Both the position numbers and the translations under genes were made by a program. This document shows positions 8,290 to 15,889 of a stretch of DNA of 20,812 nucleotides, in pieces (positions within the stretch are counted from its first letter, which is position 1; every line of letters starts with the position of its first letter). The stretch comes from Acholeplasmataceae bacterium (lineage in GTDB: Bacteria; Bacillota_I; Bacilli_A; ML615J-28; CAG-698). The notes below the pieces were generated by a model. That model made no database searches and was not told the DNA's origin. It saw nothing but the letters and a program-made list of their open reading frames with translations. Where the stretch lies: NCBI GenBank assembly GCA_012841765.1, contig DUUA01000098.1, forward strand, positions 1-20,812. The letters run 5' to 3'.

Positions 8290-8750
8290 GAAGAAGAGGA
8301 TTTGAAATAGTTTCTGATAAATTTATAGATAATGTTTTAAAAGAAGATATCATCTTACCTAAAAGAGCTACAAATAATTCTGCTGGCTATGATTTCTTTT
8401 TGCCAAAAGATTTAAATGTTTTGCCTCAAGAAACTGTAGCGATTAAAACATATATAAAGGCTTATATGGAAGAAGATGAAGTTTTGCTATTATATATTAG
8501 AAGTAGTTTAGGTGTAAAAAAGAATTTAATGTTGAAAAACCAAACAGGAGTTATAGATAGTGATTATTATAATAATGTAGATAATGATGGTAATATTATT
8601 GTCAATTTAATTAATATAGGTAATGAAGAAGTTAAGCTAATTCAAGACGAAAGATTCATTCAAGGAATATTTGTTAAGTATTTAAAAGTTGATGATGAAG
8701 ACTTTCCAAGAAAAAAAAGATTAGGTGGATTAGGAAGCACATTATTATAA
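8286..8750 (+). CDS. dut: dUTP diphosphatase (trimeric dUTPase family, divergent subgroup)
   Basis: Hydrolyses dUTP to dUMP and pyrophosphate, keeping uracil out of DNA and supplying dUMP for dTMP; 154 aa. The five dUTPase motifs appear in order: AGYDFFLP (33-40), RSSLGVKKN (72-80), GVIDSDYYNN (88-97; D91 is the catalytic water-activating position and Y94 the sugar-stacking one), ERFIQGIFV (122-130) and RLGGLGST (145-152). Motif III carries the YYNN extension of a Firmicutes subgroup. In motif V the usual phenylalanine of GFGST is leucine (L149), and the protein stops right after it, so the C-terminal lid is short. The start shares ATGA with xerC and has AAGGAGG (8275-8281). Substrate is inferred from family; dUTP versus related nucleotides was not tested. 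Confidence 0.85.
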   Translation: MRRRGFEIVSDKFIDNVLKEDIILPKRATNNSAGYDFFLPKDLNVLPQETVAIKTYIKAYMEEDEVLLLYIRSSLGVKKNLMLKNQTGVIDSDYYNNVDNDGNIIVNLINIGNEEVKLIQDERFIQGIFVKYLKVDDEDFPRKKRLGGLGSTLL

Positions 8751-8825
8751 ACTATTATTTGGAAGTGTAATTTTGTATACTTAAGTTTTAGTGAAGAAAT
8801 TGAGGTAATTGTCATTAGTTTTATC

Positions 8826-8854
8826 TTGATTTTAACGTATAATTATGTTAGAAT
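8826..8854 (+). promoter_or_regulatory. Promoter of rpsB-tsf, extended -10 type
   Basis: TTGATT (8826-8831), a 17-bp spacer and TAGAAT (8849-8854), preceded by TGT (8846-8848) as an extended -10. Predicted transcription start is about 8861. A second TATAAT at 8838-8843 lacks a good -35. Confidence 0.75.
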
Positions 8855-8878
8855 ATAAGAAGGCAAATAAAATACACA

Positions 8879-8940
8879 CACTAATCGGAGACGGTCGTCA
8901 AGTGCACGAAATGTGAGGCGGCAAGTCGTAGATGATAGTG
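8879..8940 (+). promoter_or_regulatory. Structured 5' leader of rpsB, candidate ribosomal-protein autoregulatory RNA
   Basis: About 110 nt of leader separate the promoter from the rpsB start. The G/C-rich stretch here stands out from its AT-rich surroundings and can fold as nested helices. CACTA (8879-8883) pairs with TAGTG (8936-8940). ATC (8884-8886) pairs with GAT (8931-8933). ACG (8891-8893) pairs with CGT (8927-8929). GTCGTC (8894-8899) pairs with GGCGGC (8917-8922, two G-U), and CAC (8905-8907) with GTG (8913-8915) forms the tip. Many bacteria regulate rpsB-tsf by S2 binding its own leader; that this RNA does so is inference. No terminator hairpin follows, so any control would act on translation. 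Confidence 0.55.
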
Positions 8941-8969
8941 GAGGCCAAACAAAAGAAAAAGGAGAATTT

Positions 8970-10157
8970 ATGTCAGTAATTACAAAGAATCAATTACTAG
9001 AAGCTGGAGTCCATTTTGGTCATAATACTCGCAAATGGAATCCTAAAATGAAAGAGTATATTTTTGGAGAGCGCAATGGTATTTATATCATTGATTTAGA
9101 AAAAACTGTAGAAGCAGTTGAAAAAGCTTATAAAGCATTATTTACTATTGTTCAAAATGGTGGAAGTGTTTTATTTGTAGGTACAAGAAAACAAATTCAA
9201 GATATTATTAAAGAAGAAGCTACAAGAGCTGAGCAATTTTATGTTGATCAAAGATGGCTTGGTGGTACTTTAACTAATTACAAGAGTATTAGAAAAAGTA
9301 TTTCTAGATTATTTGAAATTGAAAGAATGTCTGAAGATGGCACTTTTGAAGTTTTACCAAAAAAAGAAGTTATCTTACTAAATAAAGAAAAAGAACGTTT
9401 AGAAAAGTTTTTTAGTGGAATTAAGAATATGAAAGGTCTTCCTTCAGCAATGTTTGTTATTGATCCAAAGAGTGAACATAATGCTGTTGCAGAAGCAAGA
9501 AGATTAGGTATTACTTTATTTGCACTTGTAGATACAAATTGTGATCCAGATGAAATTGATTATGTAATCCCAGGGAATGATGATGCAATTAGAGCAGTAA
9601 AGTTAATTACTGCTACAATGGCAAATGCTGTTGTTGAAGGAAATGGGGGAACACCAATTGAAATAGTATTTACTGATGAACCAACACCTCAAGATGAGAG
9701 AAGACGTGGTGGATACAAAGGCAGAAGTAATAGATCATATGGCAGTAATAGACCATATACTAGTAATAAACCAGCTTATAATAAAGATAAATATAGTGGA
9801 GATAGAGTAAGAACTAAAACTCTTGATGCTATTGTTGTTGCTGCTGAAGATATCGTTTCTGAAGATGAAAAAAAAGCAAACAAAAAAGCTAAAGAAGAAG
9901 CTATTGTTGAAATAAAACAAGCTAACCCGCAAACTAAAATTGAAAAATTAGAAGCAGTTGAAGAAGCTAAAACTCCTAAAAAAGTTAAAGAACAAGTAAT
10001 AATTGAAGAAAAAAAGGAAAAAGCTGAAAAGGTTGAAGTTGTTAAAGAAGAAAAGAAAACACCTGAAACAGTGGTAAAAGCTAAAGCTCCTAAAAAAGCT
10101 AAAGAATCAGAAATTGAAGTTACTGTGGAAGAAGTTTTAGAAACAGAGGAGATTTAA
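8970..10157 (+). CDS. rpsB: 30S ribosomal protein S2 with a long C-terminal extension
   Basis: Ribosomal protein S2, 395 aa against a usual 230-260. Residues 1-225 form a complete S2 core: [30 protein letters not shown] (93-103) and the [20 protein letters not shown] block (185-204). The remaining ~170 residues are low-complexity: first a basic R/G/Y/N/S segment (243-285), then a K/E/A/V-rich, coiled-coil-like segment with a repeated AK(T/A)PKK(V/A)KE unit at 333-341 and 371-379. The start ATG 8970 follows AAAAAGGAGA (8956-8965). An upstream GTG at 8913 is in frame but lies inside the leader structure. The tsf start comes 2 nt after the stop. Codon use in the tail looks like the core. Confidence 0.97.
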   Translation: MSVITKNQLLEAGVHFGHNTRKWNPKMKEYIFGERNGIYIIDLEKTVEAVEKAYKALFTIVQNGGSVLFVGTRKQIQDIIKEEATRAEQFYVDQRWLGGTLTNYKSIRKSISRLFEIERMSEDGTFEVLPKKEVILLNKEKERLEKFFSGIKNMKGLPSAMFVIDPKSEHNAVAEARRLGITLFALVDTNCDPDEIDYVIPGNDDAIRAVKLITATMANAVVEGNGGTPIEIVFTDEPTPQDERRRGGYKGRSNRSYGSNRPYTSNKPAYNKDKYSGDRVRTKTLDAIVVAAEDIVSEDEKKANKKAKEEAIVEIKQANPQTKIEKLEAVEEAKTPKKVKEQVIIEEKKEKAEKVEVVKEEKKTPETVVKAKAPKKAKESEIEVTVEEVLETEEI

Positions 10158-10159
10158 TT

Positions 10160-11035
10160 ATGGCACAAATCACAGCTAGTCAAGTTAAAGAATTACGTGA
10201 ACGTACTAGTGCAGGAATGATGGATTGTAAAAAAGCTTTAGTTAATACTAATGGAGATATTGAACAAGCCATTATTTGGTTAAGAGAAAATGGAATTACA
10301 AAAGCAGCCAAGAAAGCTGGAAGAATTGCGGCTGAAGGTATTTGCAGTGTTGTAAGTGATGATAAAAAAGCTGTTGCTTTTGAATTAAATAGTGAAACAG
10401 ATTTTGTAGCTAAAAATGCTAAATTTCTAAATTATGCTGCGCAAATTGGCAAAACAATTTTAAATAGTAAAGCAAAAACTACTGAAGAAGCTTTAGAACT
10501 TAAAGTTGGTGAAAAAACATTAGCTGATTTAGTAATAGATGCTACTGCTACAATTGGAGAGAAAGTTTCTTTAAGAAGAGTAAATGTATTTACTAAAGAA
10601 GAAGGACAAGATTTTAGTTCATATATCCATATGGGCGGAAAAATTGCTGTTTTAGCAGTTTATTCAGGTTCTGAAGAAGTTGCACATGATGTATGTATGC
10701 ATATTGCTGCAATGAGTCCTATATATTTAGATGAATCTCAAGTTGATGCTGAGTATTTAGCTCAAGAAAAAGCTATTTTACTTGAAGAAACAAGAAATGA
10801 AGGAAAACCTGAAAAGATTTTAGATAAGATTGTTGAAGGAAAAGTTAAAAAATTATTAAAAGGTATTTGTTTGGTTGATCAACCATTTGTTAAAAATCAA
10901 GATCAAACTGTTGGGGAATACTTAAAATCTAATAATACTAAAATTGCTAAATTCATACGCCTTGAAGTTGGAGAAGGAATCGAAAAGAGACAAGACGATT
11001 TTGCAGCGGAAGTTATGGCAGCTGTTAACAATTAA
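10160..11035 (+). CDS. tsf: Translation elongation factor Ts
   Basis: Nucleotide-exchange factor that regenerates EF-Tu-GTP; 291 aa, normal length. The N-terminal UBA-like domain begins ITASQVKELRERTSAGMMDC (4-23), the hallmark opening, and the EF-Tu-contacting motif TDFVAKN is at 80-86. The core and coiled-coil region follow, including SPIYLDE and EGKPEKILDKIVEGKVKK. The ribosome site AGAGGAGA (10145-10152) lies within the last codons of rpsB, and the intergenic gap is 2 nt, so S2 and EF-Ts are translated together. A terminator begins 5 nt after the stop, so the rpsB-tsf message ends here, while pyrH has its own promoter. Confidence 0.98.
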   Translation: MAQITASQVKELRERTSAGMMDCKKALVNTNGDIEQAIIWLRENGITKAAKKAGRIAAEGICSVVSDDKKAVAFELNSETDFVAKNAKFLNYAAQIGKTILNSKAKTTEEALELKVGEKTLADLVIDATATIGEKVSLRRVNVFTKEEGQDFSSYIHMGGKIAVLAVYSGSEEVAHDVCMHIAAMSPIYLDESQVDAEYLAQEKAILLEETRNEGKPEKILDKIVEGKVKKLLKGICLVDQPFVKNQDQTVGEYLKSNNTKIAKFIRLEVGEGIEKRQDDFAAEVMAAVNN

Positions 11036-11040
11036 AATTA

Positions 11041-11069
11041 AAAGGCACTATATTTTTAGTGTCTTTTTT
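11041..11069 (+). terminator. Intrinsic terminator after tsf
   Basis: AAAGGCACTA (11041-11050) pairs with TAGTGTCTTT (11057-11066) with one G-U pair and a 6-nt loop, and the stem runs into more T residues. It separates rpsB-tsf from pyrH-frr. Confidence 0.88.
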
Positions 11070-11077
11070 GTTATAAT
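11069..11077 (+). promoter_or_regulatory. Extended -10 promoter of pyrH-frr
   Basis: TGT followed by TATAAT (11072-11077), directly behind the tsf terminator. No good -35 box exists at the expected distance because that stretch is the hairpin itself. The expected transcription start is about 11084, between the two candidate pyrH start codons. Confidence 0.6.
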
Positions 11078-11098
11078 ATAATGAGAAAGGGAAAGTGT

Positions 11099-11833
11099 AT
11101 GAAAAGAGTAATTTTGAAATTAAGTGGGGAGGCACTAGGACATGAAACTAGGGCTGGTATTTGTCACGAAAAAGTTAATAAAATTGCCTTGGAAATTAAA
11201 AATCTATATGATCTTAATCAAGTAGAAATTGCAATTGTTGTTGGAGCTGGTAATATTTGGCGGGGCAAAGATGCAGAGAATGCAGGAATGGAAAGATCGA
11301 GTGCCGATTATATGGGCATGATTGCTACAATTCTAAATGCTTTAGCATTGCAATCTGCAATTGAGAAGTTAGGTATTGAAACAAGAACTATGACATCTTT
11401 AGAAATACCTGCAGTTGCTGAACCTTATATTAGAAGAAAAGCAAGTTCTCATCTTGACAAACATAGATTAGTAATTTTTGGTGGGGGTAATGGAATTCCT
11501 TTTTTCACTACTGATACAACAGCAGCTTTAAGAAGTGCTGAATTGGGAGCTGAATTGATTCTAATGGCAAAAAATGGTGTTGATGGAGTTTATGATAGTG
11601 ATCCAAGACTTAACAAAGATGCTAAAAAGTTTAAAATATTAACACATCAAGAGTTATTAGATAAACATCTTAATGTAATGGATTTAACTGCTGCAACTTT
11701 ATGTAGTGAAAATAATATTGATATTTTAGTTTTTGACATGAATGTTCCTGGTAATTTTGCTAGGGCTGTTCAAGATTATTCTATTGGAACCCTTATTACA
11801 AATAAAAAGAAAAAGGAGAGATACAATGCCTGA
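11099..11833 (+). CDS. pyrH: Uridylate kinase (UMP kinase)
   Basis: Phosphorylates UMP to UDP in pyrimidine nucleotide synthesis; bacterial hexameric amino-acid-kinase family; 244 aa, standard. Motifs: KRVILKLSGEAL (2-13) for phosphate binding, VVGAGNIWRG (47-56), the UMP-binding stretch RSSADYMGM (66-74), and AKNGVDGVYDSDPRLNKDA near 155-175. The start at ATG 11099 is preferred because it has AAAGGG (11086-11091) and a normal PyrH N-terminus. An in-frame ATG at 11081 lies only 3 nt past the -10 box. Its end overlaps frr by 8 nt. The order rpsB-tsf-pyrH-frr is the near-universal bacterial one. Confidence 0.97.
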   Translation: MKRVILKLSGEALGHETRAGICHEKVNKIALEIKNLYDLNQVEIAIVVGAGNIWRGKDAENAGMERSSADYMGMIATILNALALQSAIEKLGIETRTMTSLEIPAVAEPYIRRKASSHLDKHRLVIFGGGNGIPFFTTDTTAALRSAELGAELILMAKNGVDGVYDSDPRLNKDAKKFKILTHQELLDKHLNVMDLTAATLCSENNIDILVFDMNVPGNFARAVQDYSIGTLITNKKKKERYNA

Positions 11834-12383
11834 AATGATTTTATTAGATGGCGAAGAAAGAATGCAAGGAGCTATTGAAGCTTTAAAAAGAGAAATGTCT
11901 TTAATAAGAACTGGAAGAGCAAATCCTAGCGTTCTTAATGGAGTTATGGTTTCTTATTATGGAACAATGACACCAATTAATCAAATTGCATCAATTAGTG
12001 CCCCAGAAGCACAACAATTACTTGTTAAACCTTATGACAAAAGTGCACTAAACGATATTGTAAAAGCAATTCAAACAGCAGATTTAAATCTAAATCCAGT
12101 TAGTGATGGAACAGTTATTCGTATTAATTTTCCTGCTTTAACAACTGAAACACGTAAACAACTCTCAAAAAGCGTTAAAGCTATTGCTGAAAATTATAAA
12201 GTAAATATTAGAAATATAAGAAGAGACTTAATTGACCAATTTAAAAAGATGGAAAAAAACAGTGATATTAGTGAAGATGATTTACATAGATATTCTGATG
12301 ATGCACAAAAACTTACTGATACATATACTGAAAAAGTAGATTTAGCAGCAAAGGAAAAAGAAGAATTAATAATGGAAATATAA
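11826..12383 (+). CDS. frr: Ribosome recycling factor
   Basis: Splits the post-termination ribosome together with EF-G; 185 aa, exactly the family length. It shows the RRF pattern: LIRTGRANPSVLNGVMVSYY (35-54), TPINQIASISAPEAQQLLVK, and the C-terminal helix segment IRNIRRDLIDQFKK. The ATG at 11826 is inside the last codons of pyrH and is preceded by AAGGAGAG (11813-11820). An in-frame upstream ATG at 11742 would add 28 hydrophobic/basic residues unlike any RRF and is rejected. The stop is 42 nt before the rubrerythrin start, with no terminator between, so read-through into that gene is likely. Confidence 0.97.
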   Translation: MPEMILLDGEERMQGAIEALKREMSLIRTGRANPSVLNGVMVSYYGTMTPINQIASISAPEAQQLLVKPYDKSALNDIVKAIQTADLNLNPVSDGTVIRINFPALTTETRKQLSKSVKAIAENYKVNIRNIRRDLIDQFKKMEKNSDISEDDLHRYSDDAQKLTDTYTEKVDLAAKEKEELIMEI

Positions 12384-12425
12384 TCCATTTAAATTATAAA
12401 AAAATAAAAAATATAGGAGGAACAA

Positions 12426-12983
12426 ATGGCATTTAAAGATTTTGAAAAATTAAAAGGTACTCAAACAGAAAAAAATTTACAAGAGGCGTATTCTGGAGAA
12501 TCACAAGCACATGTGAAATACACATATTATGCTTCTCAAGCGAAAAAAGATGGGTATGTACAAATTAGTAACATCTTTGAAGAAACAGCAAGAAATGAAA
12601 AAGAACATGCAAAATTATGGTTTAAACTATTACATGAAGGAAAAGTTCCCAAAACAACTATTAATTTACAAGATGCAGCTGATGGTGAATTTTATGAATA
12701 TAGTGATATGTATCCAAGCTTTGCAAAAGTAGCGAGAGAAGAAGGATTTGAAGAAATTGCTTATTTATTTGATGGAGTTGCGGCTATTGAAAAACAACAT
12801 GAAGCAAGATATTTAAAATTATTAGAAAACATTGAAGGCGACTTAGTGTTCTCTCGTGATGGTGATACTATTTGGCAATGTATTAATTGTGGACATATTG
12901 CTGTAGGAAAAAAACCTCCAATGGTTTGCCCAGTTTGTGTTCATCCACAATCATTCTTTGAAATATTAAACATTAATTATTAG
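12426..12983 (+). CDS. Rubrerythrin (diiron peroxidase with rubredoxin domain)
   Basis: Peroxide-scavenging protein typical of anaerobes, 185 aa. An N-terminal four-helix ferritin-like diiron domain (1-140) carries E20, E53, the E58xxH61 pair (ETARNEKEH) and the E122xxH125 pair (AIEKQHEARY). It is followed by a rubredoxin-like Fe(SCys)4 domain with C152/C155 (WQCINCGH) and C168/C171 (VCPVC). Rubrerythrins reduce hydrogen peroxide to water using electrons passed through the rubredoxin centre. A strong AGGAGG (12415-12420) precedes the start. It sits between frr and uppS, where most Firmicutes have nothing, and is closed off by its own terminator. No convincing PerR-type operator or two-box promoter is seen upstream, so expression probably depends on read-through from pyrH-frr. 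Confidence 0.95.
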   Translation: MAFKDFEKLKGTQTEKNLQEAYSGESQAHVKYTYYASQAKKDGYVQISNIFEETARNEKEHAKLWFKLLHEGKVPKTTINLQDAADGEFYEYSDMYPSFAKVAREEGFEEIAYLFDGVAAIEKQHEARYLKLLENIEGDLVFSRDGDTIWQCINCGHIAVGKKPPMVCPVCVHPQSFFEILNINY

Positions 12984-12984
12984 T

Positions 12985-13009
12985 AAAAAGCTCATTATGA
13001 GCTTTTTTT
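12985..13009 (+). terminator. Intrinsic terminator after rubrerythrin
   Basis: AAAAAGCTCA (12985-12994) pairs perfectly with TGAGCTTTTT (12998-13007) around a TTA loop, with two further T. The stem begins 2 nt past the stop codon. It closes the pyrH-frr-rubrerythrin unit. Confidence 0.92.
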
Positions 13010-13054
13010 AAATGACAATATCTTCTTAAATGATTGTTATTACGTTAATATTTA

Positions 13055-13083
13055 TAGAAAAAAAAGGGTATTTATAGTATAAT
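13055..13083 (+). promoter_or_regulatory. Promoter of the uppS-nagA operon
   Basis: TAGAAA (13055-13060), a 17-bp spacer and a consensus TATAAT (13078-13083), 21 bp before the uppS ATG. The -35 is a weak match (4 of 6). Confidence 0.68.
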
Positions 13084-13104
13084 AATTAAAATGGAGAATT
13101 AACT

Positions 13105-13821
13105 ATGGATATAGATGTAAATAGGCTGCCATCTCATATTGCTATAATTATGGACGGTAATGGTCGATGGGCCAATAAACAAGGATTGCCAAGGCAATTA
13201 GGTCATAGAAAAGGATCTGATACTTTGCTCAAAACAATTAAATATGCTAATGAATTAGGGATTAAATACTTAACTGTTTTTGCATTTAGCACTGAAAATT
13301 GGAACAGACCAAAAAAAGAAGTTGATTACTTAATGAATTTAGCATCGCAGATGTTTGATAAAAATCAAAAAGAATTCAAAAAAACAAATATTAAAACAAA
13401 TGTCATTGGTGATTTAAAAAGGTTACCAGTAAGTTTGCAAGAAAAAATTAATGAAGGAATTTTAAGAAGTAAAGATAGAAATGGACTTATTTTTACTGTT
13501 GCTTTAAGTTACGGTTCAAGAGAAGAAATAGTATCTAGCGCTAAAAGATTAGCTTTAGATGTGTTGAATGAAAAAATAAATATCAATGATATTAATGAAG
13601 AAGTATTTTCATCTTATTTATATACTTGTAATCTTCCTGATGTGGATTTATTAATTAGGACAAGTGGAGAAAAAAGAATAAGTAATTTTTTACTTTGGCA
13701 ACTCTCATATAGTGAATTATATTTCACAAATACTTATTGGCCAGATTTTTCTAAAGATGAATTTGATCAAGCATTAAATTTTTACTCTAAATGTGAAAGA
13801 AGATTTGGGGGACTTAAATGA
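13105..13821 (+). CDS. uppS: Undecaprenyl diphosphate synthase (cis-prenyltransferase)
   Basis: Condenses isopentenyl diphosphate onto farnesyl diphosphate to give undecaprenyl diphosphate, the lipid carrier for cell-wall and surface glycans; 238 aa, usual length. Motifs: IAIIMDGNGRWA with catalytic D17 (12-23), GHRKGSD (33-39), FAFSTENWNRP (59-69) and the diphosphate-binding RTSGEKRISNFLLWQ (185-199), followed by SELYFTNTYWPDF. The ribosome site TGGAG (13092-13096) is modest. Its TGA stop overlaps the cdsA ATG as ATGA. Its substrate comes ultimately from the MEP pathway enzyme Dxr encoded two genes downstream. A retained undecaprenyl carrier argues that this organism makes a wall or surface polysaccharide. 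Confidence 0.97.
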   Translation: MDIDVNRLPSHIAIIMDGNGRWANKQGLPRQLGHRKGSDTLLKTIKYANELGIKYLTVFAFSTENWNRPKKEVDYLMNLASQMFDKNQKEFKKTNIKTNVIGDLKRLPVSLQEKINEGILRSKDRNGLIFTVALSYGSREEIVSSAKRLALDVLNEKININDINEEVFSSYLYTCNLPDVDLLIRTSGEKRISNFLLWQLSYSELYFTNTYWPDFSKDEFDQALNFYSKCERRFGGLK

Positions 13822-14723
13822 CACCGAAAATAAAAAACTTTTTAATCAGAACAATAACAGGAGTAGTATTATTAGGAATCATTATTCCTTTATTAATTAT
13901 TGAAGGCCCATGGTTTATGATTGTTGGTATTATAGCTAGCATTTTAGCTACTTATGAAATGATGAATATGTTTTCTAAAAAATCAGAGTCATTAAAGATA
14001 TTAAAATATATTATTCCTTTGTTTTCAGGAGTAATAGTTTATTTGGCTGTTTTAAGTACAAAAAATGAAAATTTCTTTTGGTTATTATTGGCATTAATTA
14101 TTGCTATTATAATTTCGATGATTATAATTATTTTTATTAAACAATCTAAGTCATTTGATTTTTCAAATGTGTTGATGGCCCTTATTTATTCTGGTTTACT
14201 TTTTGGATTTGTTATTGCTTTAAAATATATTCCAAGTAACACCATTAATATTAATAATAGCAGTATTATCATTAACATTAATGGGCCTTGGAGTTTTGCA
14301 TATATCTACGCTGTAGTCATTTCAACTGATGTGATGGCGTATATGTTTGGATCTAAGTTTGGAAAGCATAAATTATGTCCCACAATAAGTCCTAAAAAAT
14401 CTATTGAGGGAGCAGTTAGTGGTGGAATATTTGGTAGTTTAATAGGAGCTGGAGCTTTATTTTTATTTGGAATCATTAATGTCGCGAATGCAACGAAAGC
14501 TGAAGTTGTTATTTGTATTTTAATAGCAGTTTTATTATCTTTAGTCTTGAGTTTTATTGTTCAGATAGGTGATCTTGTTGCTTCTAAGTTTAAAAGAACT
14601 TATGAAATAAAAGATTTTAGTAATATTTTACCTGGACATGGAGGAATTATTGATAGATTTGACAGTTTAATTTTAAGTGGATCGGTTTTTTATTTTATTA
14701 TAAAAGTTATTATGATGTTATAG
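13818..14723 (+). CDS. cdsA: Phosphatidate cytidylyltransferase (CDP-diglyceride synthase)
   Basis: Integral membrane enzyme that makes CDP-diacylglycerol from phosphatidate and CTP, the branch point for phosphatidylglycerol and related lipids; 301 aa with about eight hydrophobic segments. The family signature is intact at residues 256-280 (SKFKRTYEIKD then HGGIIDR), preceded by IGDLVA and by the STDVMAYMFGSKFGKHKLCP block (169-188). The start codon is inside the uppS stop. The loop around 140-160 is rich in N, S, I and T. A weak GGGGGACTT-like stretch at the end of uppS may serve as ribosome site. It lies 14 nt before dxr in the standard operon. Confidence 0.96.
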   Translation: MTPKIKNFLIRTITGVVLLGIIIPLLIIEGPWFMIVGIIASILATYEMMNMFSKKSESLKILKYIIPLFSGVIVYLAVLSTKNENFFWLLLALIIAIIISMIIIIFIKQSKSFDFSNVLMALIYSGLLFGFVIALKYIPSNTININNSSIIININGPWSFAYIYAVVISTDVMAYMFGSKFGKHKLCPTISPKKSIEGAVSGGIFGSLIGAGALFLFGIINVANATKAEVVICILIAVLLSLVLSFIVQIGDLVASKFKRTYEIKDFSNILPGHGGIIDRFDSLILSGSVFYFIIKVIMML

Positions 14724-14737
14724 ATTGGGATGGTTAT

Positions 14738-15889
14738 ATGAAAAATATTTATTTGCTTGGAGCAAGTGGTTCCATTGGAAAACAAACTTTAGATGTAATA
14801 TCTCGTTATCAAGATAAATTTATTTTAAAGAGTTTTTCTGTAAATAAAAATATCGCTTTTGCAAAAGAAGTAATTAATAAATTTAAACCAGAAATGGTAA
14901 GTGTTGGTAACTATGATGATATGCTTCAATTAAAAATTGAATTTCCGAATATTTTATTTTCATTTGGAGAACAGGGATTAATTGACGTAGCAAGTTATTC
15001 AAATGAAGATGGATATTTAGTTAATGCAGTTATGGGGAGTGCTGGTTTAGTGCCAACCATTGCAGCAATTAAGAAAAAAAGAGATATATTGCTAGCTAAT
15101 AAAGAAACTCTTGTTGTTGGCGGTGAGATTATTATGCCACTAGTAGAAAAGTATAATGTTAGATTATTACCAATTGATAGTGAACATAGTGCAATATTGC
15201 AGTGTCTTCTTTCTGGCAAGAAAGAAGAAGTAAGTAGAATTATTATTACTGCTAGCGGTGGTTCATTTAGAGATAAAACTAGAAAAGATTTAAAAAAAGT
15301 TTCAAAAGAAGAAGCATTAAATCATCCAAATTGGGATATGGGTAGTAAGATAACTATTGATTCTGCTACAATGATTAATAAAGGATTTGAAATTATAGAA
15401 GCATATTATTTGTTTGGAATAGAAATAGACAAAATAGAAACTCTAATTCATAGAGAATCAATTATTCATGGAATGGTTGAATATAACGATGGAACAGTTA
15501 TTGCTCAAATGGCAATTCCTGATATGAGAATTCCAATTGAGTATGCTCTTTTGTATCCTATTAGAAATAAAAATGAATATAAAAAAATAGATTTTGAAAA
15601 GATTAGAAACTTAAGCTTTGAAAAAATGGATTTAGAAAGATTTCCATTATTGAAAATAGCATATGATGTTATCAGAGTAAAAGGAATTTTACCAACAGTT
15701 TTTAATGCAGCAAATGAAGCGGCTGTAAATTTATTTTTAAAAGATAAAATTGGATTTTTAGAAATAGAAAATATTGTTATTAGTAGTGTAAATAATGCAA
15801 AAAATATAATCAAGCCATCAATTAGTGATATAATAAGGGTTGATAAAATGATTAAAGAAGAGATAAATAGAAAATATGAGGGAAAATAA
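14738..15889 (+). CDS. dxr: 1-deoxy-D-xylulose 5-phosphate reductoisomerase
   Basis: First committed step of the MEP isoprenoid pathway: DXP plus NADPH to 2-C-methyl-D-erythritol 4-phosphate; 383 aa. The NADPH-binding motif is GASGSIGKQT (8-17), followed by LANKETLVVGGE (119-130). The metal ligands are D147 and E149 (PIDSEHSA) and E218 (NKGFEIIEA). Substrate-loop motifs ITASGGSF (170-177) and HPNWDMGSKITIDSATM (196-212) are present, and PDMRIPIEYAL closes the core. The start at 14738 has only a GGGATGG-like ribosome site (14727-14733). It shows that isoprenoids are made by the MEP route rather than by mevalonate. The stop abuts the rseP ATG with no gap. Confidence 0.97.
   Translation: MKNIYLLGASGSIGKQTLDVISRYQDKFILKSFSVNKNIAFAKEVINKFKPEMVSVGNYDDMLQLKIEFPNILFSFGEQGLIDVASYSNEDGYLVNAVMGSAGLVPTIAAIKKKRDILLANKETLVVGGEIIMPLVEKYNVRLLPIDSEHSAILQCLLSGKKEEVSRIIITASGGSFRDKTRKDLKKVSKEEALNHPNWDMGSKITIDSATMINKGFEIIEAYYLFGIEIDKIETLIHRESIIHGMVEYNDGTVIAQMAIPDMRIPIEYALLYPIRNKNEYKKIDFEKIRNLSFEKMDLERFPLLKIAYDVIRVKGILPTVFNAANEAAVNLFLKDKIGFLEIENIVISSVNNAKNIIKPSISDIIRVDKMIKEEINRKYEGK

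Noticed and set aside
8838..8843. Second TATAAT upstream of rpsB
   Set aside because: No acceptable -35 at 16-18 bp; the neighbouring TGTTAGAAT pairs with TTGATT at exactly 17 bp.
8913..8969. Upstream in-frame GTG that would lengthen S2 by 19 residues
   Set aside because: It lies inside the structured leader, has no ribosome site, and the added residues are unlike any S2, whereas ATG 8970 has AAAAAGGAGA and a normal N-terminus.
11081..11098. Earlier in-frame ATG for pyrH
   Set aside because: It is 3 nt after the -10 box, so it would not be on the transcript, and PyrH proteins begin close to KxVxLKLSGE.
11742..11825. Longer frr start within pyrH adding 28 residues
   Set aside because: The extra residues are the out-of-frame shadow of pyrH. 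ATG 11826 with AAGGAGAG gives the exact family length.
12379..12384. TATAAT overlapping the frr stop as a rubrerythrin promoter
   Set aside because: No -35 box or TGN extension at the right distance; AT-rich sequence produces this hexamer easily.
13011..13041. Imperfect hairpin AATGACAAT/ATTGTTATT between rubrerythrin and uppS
   Set aside because: AT-only stem with a long loop and no T-tract, expected by chance in such AT-rich DNA; a strong terminator already lies just before it.
7375..13821. Possibility that TGA encodes tryptophan (mycoplasma code)
   Set aside because: TGA ends xerC, pyrH and uppS at normal family lengths and overlaps the next start; all tryptophans in conserved motifs are TGG.
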